Position numbers and translations under genes: made by a program
Part shown: in pieces, positions 58,717 to 64,000 of the stretch
How positions within the stretch are numbered: position 1 is the first letter of the stretch
How the letters are laid out: every line of letters begins with the position of its first letter
Origin: Kitasatospora fiedleri
GTDB lineage: Bacteria; Actinomycetota; Actinomycetes; Streptomycetales; Streptomycetaceae
DNA length: 64,000 nucleotides
Direction: 5' to 3'
Assembly: GCF_948472415.1 (NCBI RefSeq)
Contig: NZ_OX419519.1
Coordinates: 3,162,001 to 3,226,000, forward strand
The notes under the pieces: generated by a model
The model's database searches: none
What the model saw: the letters and a program-made list of their open reading frames with translations, nothing else
What the model was told of the DNA's origin: nothing

Positions 58717-59862
58717 ATGGATTTCACCGACCGGGTGCGCGGCGCGCTGCTCGGGGGCGCGCTGGGCGACGCCCTGGGCTGGCCGATCGAGTTCCAGCGG
58801 CTGGAGCGGATTCGGGAGCGGTTCGGGCCGGACGGCCTGACCGACCTGGCGGACGCCGGGCTCGGCGGGCAGGTCACCGACGACACCCAGATGACCCTGT
58901 TCACCGCGGAGGGCCTGCTGCGCGGCGGCCGCCCGGAGGACCTGCACGCCGCCTACCGGCGCTGGTTCCTCACCCAGCGGCTGCCCGGGCCGGGGCGCGA
59001 CCCCGACGGCTGGCTGGCCGCCCAGGACTTCCTGTACGCCTCCCGGGCCCCGGGCAACGCCTGCACCACCGGGGTGGCCGCCGCCTACCGGCCGGCCGCC
59101 CCGTTCGGCCAGGACGGCCCGGTCAACCCGGGCTCCAAGGGCTGCGGGACGGTGATGCGCTCGGCCCCGTTCGGCCTGCTCGGACTGGGCCCGGAGGAGG
59201 CGTTCCGGCAGGCCGCGGTGGCCGCGCAGCTGACCCACGGCCACCCCACCGGCTACCTCGCGGCGGGCGCGTTCGCGGCCCTGGTCGACCGGGTCGCCGC
59301 CGGGACGCCGCTGCGCCCGGCCGTGGACGCGGTGCTCGCCCAGCTGGACGCGCACCGGCTGGGCGCGGAGACCGGCGACGCGCTGCGCCGGGCCGTCCGG
59401 ATCGCCGCGGAGGGCCCGGGCACGGCGGAGGCCGTGGAGCGGGTCGGGCTGGGCTGGATCGCCGAGGAGTGCCTGGCCGTCGCCGTGTACGCGGCGCTGG
59501 CCGGGCCGGACGCCCGCACCGCCCTGGTGCTGTCGGTCAACCACTCCGGCGACAGCGACTCCACCGGCGCGGTCTGCGGCAACCTGGTCGGCGCCCTGCA
59601 CGGGCGGTCCGGCCTGCCCGCCGACTGGTGCGCCCTGGTGGAGGGCCGCGAGGTGGTCCTCCAGGTCGCCGACGACCTCGTCACCGCCGCCGCGGTCGCC
59701 GCCACCGGCGGCGACCGGTCGGCCCTGGACGCCCGCTACCCGCGGCCCGCGACGGCGCCCGGACCCGCCGCCGGGCCCGCCTCCGTTGCCACGCCCGCCC
59801 CCGCGCCCGTCCCCGCCGCCCCGGGCGGGCCGGAGGGGGCGCGGTTCCGGCCGCGCGGCTGA
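58717..59862 (+). CDS. ADP-ribosylglycohydrolase family protein
   Basis: 381 aa. DRVRGALLGGALGDALGWPIEF, VTDDTQMTLFTAEGLLRGG (first Mg-binding DDTQ), SKGCGTVMRSAPFG and LSVNHSGDSDSTGAVCGNLVGALHG (SGDSD, second Mg site) are diagnostic of the ARH/DraG family. These hydrolyse ADP-ribose from proteins or small ADP-ribosyl esters. The last 45 residues are a Pro/Ala tail. It is convergent with a paralog at 59897. Confidence 0.94.
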   Translation: MDFTDRVRGALLGGALGDALGWPIEFQRLERIRERFGPDGLTDLADAGLGGQVTDDTQMTLFTAEGLLRGGRPEDLHAAYRRWFLTQRLPGPGRDPDGWLAAQDFLYASRAPGNACTTGVAAAYRPAAPFGQDGPVNPGSKGCGTVMRSAPFGLLGLGPEEAFRQAAVAAQLTHGHPTGYLAAGAFAALVDRVAAGTPLRPAVDAVLAQLDAHRLGAETGDALRRAVRIAAEGPGTAEAVERVGLGWIAEECLAVAVYAALAGPDARTALVLSVNHSGDSDSTGAVCGNLVGALHGRSGLPADWCALVEGREVVLQVADDLVTAAAVAATGGDRSALDARYPRPATAPGPAAGPASVATPAPAPVPAAPGGPEGARFRPRG

Positions 59863-59896
59863 GCCGCTCCCCGGCGGCGGCCCGGGAGCCCGCGGT

Positions 59897-60898
59897 TCAG
59901 TCCCAGAGCGCCCCGAGGGCCAGCAGTTCGCGGCGGTACTCGATCCGGTCGGTCCACTCGCGCGGCCAGGCGTCCGCGCCGTGCCGGGCCCCGGCGAAGG
60001 CGCCGGCCAGGCAGGCCAGCGAGTCGGAGTCGCCGGAGGAGACCGCGGCGCGGCGGACGGCGGCGACCGGGTCGTCGGGCAGCAGCAGGAAGCAGAGCAG
60101 GGCGGTGGCGAGGGCCTCCTCGGCGATCCAGCCCGCGCCGGTGCGCCCGCACGGGTCGGCGTCGAGGTCGAGGTCGGGGTCGGCGAGCGCGGCGTCGAGC
60201 CGGTCCAGGACGTCCAGGCAGTCGTCCCAGCCGCGGGCGATGAACTGCTCCGGGGTGCCGGTGTGGTCCCGGGCCGCGAGGTCGCCGAGCCAGAACTCGT
60301 CGTAGCGGGTGCGCTGCCGGTGCGCGTGGGCGCGCAGCCGGGCCGGGAGTTCGGCCGGTTCGACGCCCTGGGCGAGCCAGCGGACGGTGAACGCGGTGAG
60401 TTCGCTGGCGGCCAGTGCGGTGGGGTGGGCGTGGGTGAGGCCGGACTGCAGCTGGGCGGCGCCGGCGACCTGGCGGTCGGTCAGTTCGCGGACCAGGCCG
60501 AGCGGGGCGACCCGCATGTTCGCGCCGCAGCCCTTGGAGCCGAGGTCGCCGGCGTCCTGCCAGGGGCGGCCGGTGGAGAGCCGGAAGCAGGAGCGCAGGC
60601 AGGTCATGCCGGGGGCGCGGTCGTTGTCCGGGGAGCGCCACCAGTCCACGAACTCCTCGCGCAGCGGGAGTTCGAGGCGCAGCGGGACGAGCGGACCCTC
60701 GGCGAGGGCGTCGCGCAGGGCGCGGGCCAGCGCGAGCGTCATCTGGGTGTCGTCGGTGACCACGGCCTTCTCCGGGAGCGGGAGGCGCCGCCAGTCGGCG
60801 CTGATCCGCCCGATCTCGTCCAGGTCGAGGAACTCGGTGGGCTTGCCGAGCGCGTCCCCGATCGCCAGTCCCAGCATCGCCCCGGTCGCCCGCTTCAC
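59897..60898 (-). CDS. ADP-ribosylglycohydrolase family protein
   Basis: 333 aa from a GTG at 60898. KRATGAMLGLAIGDALGKPTEF, VVTDDTQMTLALARAL, GSKGCGANMRVAPLG and VSSGDSDSLACLAGAFAGARHG carry the same metal sites as the neighbour, but identity outside them looks low, so this is an old duplication or a separate acquisition. It lies 14 nt after the P450 stop. Confidence 0.93.
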   Translation of the reverse strand: MKRATGAMLGLAIGDALGKPTEFLDLDEIGRISADWRRLPLPEKAVVTDDTQMTLALARALRDALAEGPLVPLRLELPLREEFVDWWRSPDNDRAPGMTCLRSCFRLSTGRPWQDAGDLGSKGCGANMRVAPLGLVRELTDRQVAGAAQLQSGLTHAHPTALAASELTAFTVRWLAQGVEPAELPARLRAHAHRQRTRYDEFWLGDLAARDHTGTPEQFIARGWDDCLDVLDRLDAALADPDLDLDADPCGRTGAGWIAEEALATALLCFLLLPDDPVAAVRRAAVSSGDSDSLACLAGAFAGARHGADAWPREWTDRIEYRRELLALGALWD

Positions 60899-60912
60899 CG
60901 TGCGTTCCCCCC

Positions 60913-62124
60913 TCAGACCTCGACCAGCAGTTCCTCCAGCCCCCGGATCACGTAGCCGGGGCGCCAGTCGGGCTCGCGCCGCAGCGTCAGCCCGGGGGCC
61001 TTGCGGAGCAGTGCGCCGTAGGACTCGGTGAGTTCCATTCTGGCGAGCGGGGCGCCGAGGCAGAAGTGGATTCCGGCGCCGAAGCTGAGGTGCGGGTTGT
61101 CGGTGCGGCCGAGGTCGAGCCGTTCGGGGTCGGTGAAGCGCTCGGGGTCGTGGTTGGCGGAGCCGAACAGCAGGGCGACCTCGGCGCCGCGCGGGATGTG
61201 CGTGCCGGCCACCTCGATGTCGTCCAGCACCCAGCGTTCGAACATCTGCAGCGGGGTGTCGTAGCGCATCAGCTCCTCGACGGCGGTGGGCAGCAGTTCG
61301 TCCACCGCGCCGCGCAGCCGGGCGAGTTCGCCGGGGTTGCGGAACAGGGCGAGCCAGCCGTTGCCGGTGGTGTTGACGGTGGCCTCGTGGCCGGCGTTGA
61401 GCAGCAGCACGCAGGTGGAGACCACCTCCTGTTCGCTGAGCGACTGCCCGTCCTCGGCGGCCAGGGCCAGCGCGCTGATCAGGTCGGGGCCCGGGTCGGC
61501 GCGCCGGCGGCGGATCAACTCCCGCAGGTAGGACGAGAATTCGATGCTGGCGGTGACGGCGCGGCGGGCCGTCTCCGCGCTCGGGTGGAGTTCGAACATG
61601 CCGGTGATGTCGGCGGACCAGGGGCGCAGCAGGTGCCGGTCCGGCTCGGGGACGCCCAGCAGCTCGGCGATCACCGCGACCGGCAGCGGTTCGGCGACCC
61701 GGGCGATCAGGTCGCCGCCGCCCTCGGCGAGCAGGCCGTCGACGAGTTCGCCGGCCAGCTTGCGGACGGCGGGGCGCAGCGACTCGACCGTGCGCGGGGT
61801 GAAGACCTTGGCGACCAGGCGGCGGATTCGGGCGTGGTCGGGGCCCTCCAGGTCCAGCAGGCCGTGGTCGTTGAGGGTGTGGAACGGCTCGTGGGCGGGG
61901 TCCGGCGCGGGCCGCCCGAACTCCTCGTGGGTGAACCGGTGCGTGTGGGTGCGGCCGAGCCGCCGGTCCCGCAGCAGCGCGTTGACGTCGGCGTGCCGGG
62001 AGACCAGCCACTGGCCGGTCGGCGCGTAGTGGTGGACGGGCGCCCGCTCGCGCAGCGCGGCGTACGCCGGGTAGGGGTGCGCCACGAACGCGGCCGACCA
62101 CGGGTCGAAGGCGTCGATCGCCAT
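60913..62124 (-). CDS. Cytochrome P450
   Basis: 403 aa, soluble bacterial class. Heme loop FGAGIHFCLGAPLAR with Cys355, the oxygen-binding I-helix LLNAGHEATVN (the usual AGHETT; here Ala), ExxR in EELMRYD and the meander PERFTDPERLDLGR. The redox partner is not adjacent. Substrate unknown. The ATG at 62124 has GGGAGG upstream. 14 nt separates it from the ADP-ribosylglycohydrolase gene, so the two may be cotranscribed. Confidence 0.94.
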   Translation of the reverse strand: MAIDAFDPWSAAFVAHPYPAYAALRERAPVHHYAPTGQWLVSRHADVNALLRDRRLGRTHTHRFTHEEFGRPAPDPAHEPFHTLNDHGLLDLEGPDHARIRRLVAKVFTPRTVESLRPAVRKLAGELVDGLLAEGGGDLIARVAEPLPVAVIAELLGVPEPDRHLLRPWSADITGMFELHPSAETARRAVTASIEFSSYLRELIRRRRADPGPDLISALALAAEDGQSLSEQEVVSTCVLLLNAGHEATVNTTGNGWLALFRNPGELARLRGAVDELLPTAVEELMRYDTPLQMFERWVLDDIEVAGTHIPRGAEVALLFGSANHDPERFTDPERLDLGRTDNPHLSFGAGIHFCLGAPLARMELTESYGALLRKAPGLTLRREPDWRPGYVIRGLEELLVEV

Positions 62125-62162
62125 GGGGTCCTCCCTGCTCGTCGGGCCGCCATGCTACGGGC

Positions 62163-62188
62163 CCCGGCCCGCGCCGCGGCGGGCCGGG
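62163..62188 (-). terminator. Terminator hairpin after the sirtuin gene
   Basis: CCCGGCCCG / CGGGCCGGG, 9-bp perfect stem with an 8-nt loop, 21 nt after the sirtuin stop. Confidence 0.6.
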
Positions 62189-62208
62189 CGCCCCGGGCGG
62201 GCGGCGGC

Positions 62209-62958
62209 TCAGAGCCCGGACAGGTCGCCGTCCACCAGGCGGGCCACCAGCGCGGGCAGCGCGGTCGAGATCGGCGTGCGGACCACCTCGTGCGCCTCCG
62301 CGTCGTACGGCGTGGGCTCGCCGTTGACCACGATCAGCCGCGCGCCGTGCTCCAGCGCGATCCGCGGCAGCAGCGCCGCCGGGTGCACCTGGAGCGAGCT
62401 GCCGACCGCCAGGAACACCTGGCAGTTCCGGGCGATCGTCTCCGCCTGCTCCAGCACCCGCTCGTCCAGCGGCTCGCCGAACATCACGGTGCACGGCCGC
62501 AGCACCCCGCCGCAGCGCGCGCAGGCCGGGTCGTCCTCGCCGGCGGCGACCCGCGCCAGCGCCGCCGCCATCGGGCCGGACTCCCCGCAGCCCGCGCACC
62601 GCACCCCGGTGGCCGTGCCGTGCAGTTCGAGCACCTTGCGCGGGGAGACGCCGGCCGCCTGGTGCAGCCCGTCCACGTTCTGGGTGAGCACCCGCACCGG
62701 GACGCCGGCCCGCTCCAGGTCCGCCAGCGCCCGGTGCCCGGCGTTCGGCCGGGCGCCGATCGCGCCCGCGTCCCGCCGCATCAGCCAGGCCCGGCGCCGC
62801 ACCTCGGTGCTCGCCAGGTACGGGCCGATCGTGACCAGTTCCTGCGCGCTCGGGTCCCGCTGCCAGAGCCCCTGCGGGCCCCGGTAGTCGGGGATGCCCG
62901 AGTCCGTGGAGATGCCCGCCCCCGTCAAGACCGCCACCAGCGGCCGCTTCCCGTTCAT
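62209..62958 (-). CDS. Sir2-family NAD-dependent protein deacylase
   Basis: 249 aa. GAGISTDSGIPDYRGPQGLW (NAD loop), TQNVDGLHQ, the catalytic His in LELHGTATG, a Cys-x2-Cys...Cys-x2-Cys zinc site (CAGC, CARC) and GSSLQVHPA. The SGIPDYRG form fits the SIRT4/class II-like group. It uses NAD and releases nicotinamide and O-acyl-ADP-ribose. The ATG overlaps the upstream membrane-protein stop (ATGA). Confidence 0.95.
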   Translation of the reverse strand: MNGKRPLVAVLTGAGISTDSGIPDYRGPQGLWQRDPSAQELVTIGPYLASTEVRRRAWLMRRDAGAIGARPNAGHRALADLERAGVPVRVLTQNVDGLHQAAGVSPRKVLELHGTATGVRCAGCGESGPMAAALARVAAGEDDPACARCGGVLRPCTVMFGEPLDERVLEQAETIARNCQVFLAVGSSLQVHPAALLPRIALEHGARLIVVNGEPTPYDAEAHEVVRTPISTALPALVARLVDGDLSGL

Positions 62959-63536
62959 GCCCCGGACGGTACGGCCCTCGGCCCGCCGCGGCCAGCGGTT
63001 ATCACCGGCCGGAACGCCAGCAGGTAGAGCGCCGCGCCGAGCGCCAGGAAGTCCAGCGACGCGCCCGTCGCCAGGGTGCCCAGCAGCACCAGCGCCGGGC
63101 TCCACCACGGGACGGTCCGGCGGAGCGCCAGGCGGGCCAGCAGCCCGAGCAGGCCGACGTACAGCAGCAGCGGGACGACGGTGTACACCAGCGGCAGCAC
63201 GCCCGGCACCGACTGCACCCGGTCGAACAGCGCCGAGCGGGCCGCCCGGTCGGCCGAGACGGCGTTCGCGTACAGGTCGATCCCGGCCTGCGCCAGGCCG
63301 GCCGCCACCCCGGCCCAGCCGAGGCCGAGCCAGGCCCGGCCCCACGCCCCGTCCCGGCCGCCCAGCCGCCACAGCTCCGGCAGCCCCGCGCCCAGCAGCG
63401 CCAGCCCGGCGAACAGCGCCAGGTGCCCCACCGTCCAGCCGGCGCCCACCCCGCGCGAGCCCGGCAGCAGCCGCACCAGCCCGTACACCGCCATCAGCCC
63501 CGCCGCCCAGCCCAGCGCCCGACGTCCCGTCACCAT
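62955..63536 (-). CDS. Membrane protein of unknown function
   Basis: 193 aa with about six helices and few charges; not recognised as a family. The ATG at 63536 has GAGGGGG upstream; an upstream start at 63578 is less likely. Coupled to the sirtuin gene by a 4-nt overlap. The 141-bp gap beyond holds only an imperfect GC-rich inverted repeat. Confidence 0.65.
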   Translation of the reverse strand: MVTGRRALGWAAGLMAVYGLVRLLPGSRGVGAGWTVGHLALFAGLALLGAGLPELWRLGGRDGAWGRAWLGLGWAGVAAGLAQAGIDLYANAVSADRAARSALFDRVQSVPGVLPLVYTVVPLLLYVGLLGLLARLALRRTVPWWSPALVLLGTLATGASLDFLALGAALYLLAFRPVITAGRGGPRAVPSGA

Positions 63537-63677
63537 CGCCCCGACCCCCTCGTGAGTGTGCCTTCCCGGCACCCCCACCCTCCCGCGACGCCCGCCGCCG
63601 CGCCTCCCCCGCGACGGCGATGCCCGGGCCTCCCTCCCGAGGGGGAGCCCGCCGCCCGCCGCGGCGGCGGGCGGGTC

Positions 63678-64000
63678 TCACTCCCCCGCCGTGACCGCCC
63701 CCGCCTCGTACGCGAAGACCACCGCGTGGACGCGGTCGCGCAGGCCGAGCTTCTGCAGCAGGTTGCTGACGTGGGTCTTCACGGTGTGCTCGCTGACCAC
63801 CAGTTCGGCGGCGATCTCGGCGTTGGACATGCCCCGGGCGACCAGCCGCAGGGTCTCCGACTCGCGGGCGGTGAGCGACTCCAGCAGGCGCCGCAGCGGC
63901 CGGGCGACGGCCGGGGCGGCGCCGGTCTTGCGGGCGGTGACCTCGCCGATCACCCGGCGGGTGACGGACGGGGCGAGCAGCGCCTCGCCGGAGTGGACGA
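63678..64000 (-). CDS. LuxR-family response regulator, C-terminal part only
   Basis: The gene begins outside the window; the frame is open to 64000. The last 80 or so residues show LTARESETLRLVARGMSNAEIAAELVVSEHTVKTHVSNLLQKLGLRDR, the helix-turn-helix of NarL/FixJ-type regulators, preceded by a VHSGEALLAPSVTRRVIGEV segment found in NarL-type receivers' linkers. The partner kinase is not in the window. Confidence 0.9.
   Translation of the reverse strand, partial: VHSGEALLAPSVTRRVIGEVTARKTGAAPAVARPLRRLLESLTARESETLRLVARGMSNAEIAAELVVSEHTVKTHVSNLLQKLGLRDRVHAVVFAYEAGAVTAGE

Noticed and set aside
63649..63675. GC-rich inverted repeat near the LuxR regulator stop
   Set aside because: The arms do not pair perfectly; it may be simple CCG/GGC sequence, so it was not called a terminator.

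Overview
The window looks like chromosome from a high-GC actinomycete of the Streptomycetaceae (Streptomyces, Kitasatospora or a close relative). Almost every third codon position is G or C, GTG starts are common, and the ribosomal gene order and the accessory families (DUF1707, DUF2786, DUF2142, MscL with a zinc ribbon, LuxR-type regulator) fit that family. I could not run searches, so the genus is not assigned. No tRNA, rRNA, CRISPR array, IS element or prophage was seen.

Layout. (1) 1-4718: nnrD (cut by the left edge), acpS and glmS on the minus strand, divergent from coaA. (2) 4780-11424: a surface-glycan locus. A GH26-type lipoprotein and a Pro-rich membrane protein diverge from a tightly coupled operon of a cellulose-synthase-like GT2, a second GH26-type lipoprotein and a GT-C transferase. 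(3) 11477-16876: glmM, rpsI-rplM, an ABC-F protein and truA. (4) 16968-33897: the alpha, spc and S10 ribosomal operons, all on the minus strand, with secY-adk-map, mscL and infA in between. (5) 34324-44612: a cell-surface polysaccharide cluster. One seven-gene minus-strand operon (rmlB, rmlD, flippase, two GT2 enzymes, DUF2304, AftA-like GT-C) diverges from rmlA-rmlC, followed by an acyltransferase. (6) 44735-49122: the str operon (rpsL, rpsG, fusA, tuf). (7) 49418-52695: a DUF2142 membrane protein and a second AftA-like GT-C. (8) 52923-64000: a DUF1707 protein, an ABC exporter with a frameshifted partner gene, a DUF2786 protein, two ADP-ribosylglycohydrolases, a P450, a membrane protein with a sirtuin, and the C-terminal part of a LuxR-family response regulator.

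How the genes fit together. GlmS and GlmM make glucosamine phosphates for UDP-GlcNAc. RmlA, B, C and D make dTDP-L-rhamnose. The transferases, flippase and acyltransferase around them probably build and decorate a rhamnose-containing wall glycan. The ribosomal blocks carry translation, SecY export, adenylate kinase, methionine aminopeptidase and the RNA polymerase alpha subunit.

Most noteworthy. The GT2-GH26-GT-C operon with a second, divergent GH26 gene is the best candidate for an undescribed glycan system. Others are a terminator-like hairpin with a U-tract in the rpsJ leader, a highly structured 268-bp spacer between rpsN and rpsH with crossing helices, a set of genes that look leaderless, a 13-bp repeat array between glmS and coaA, a clear one-base frameshift at about 56267, and a sirtuin close to two ADP-ribosylglycohydrolases.
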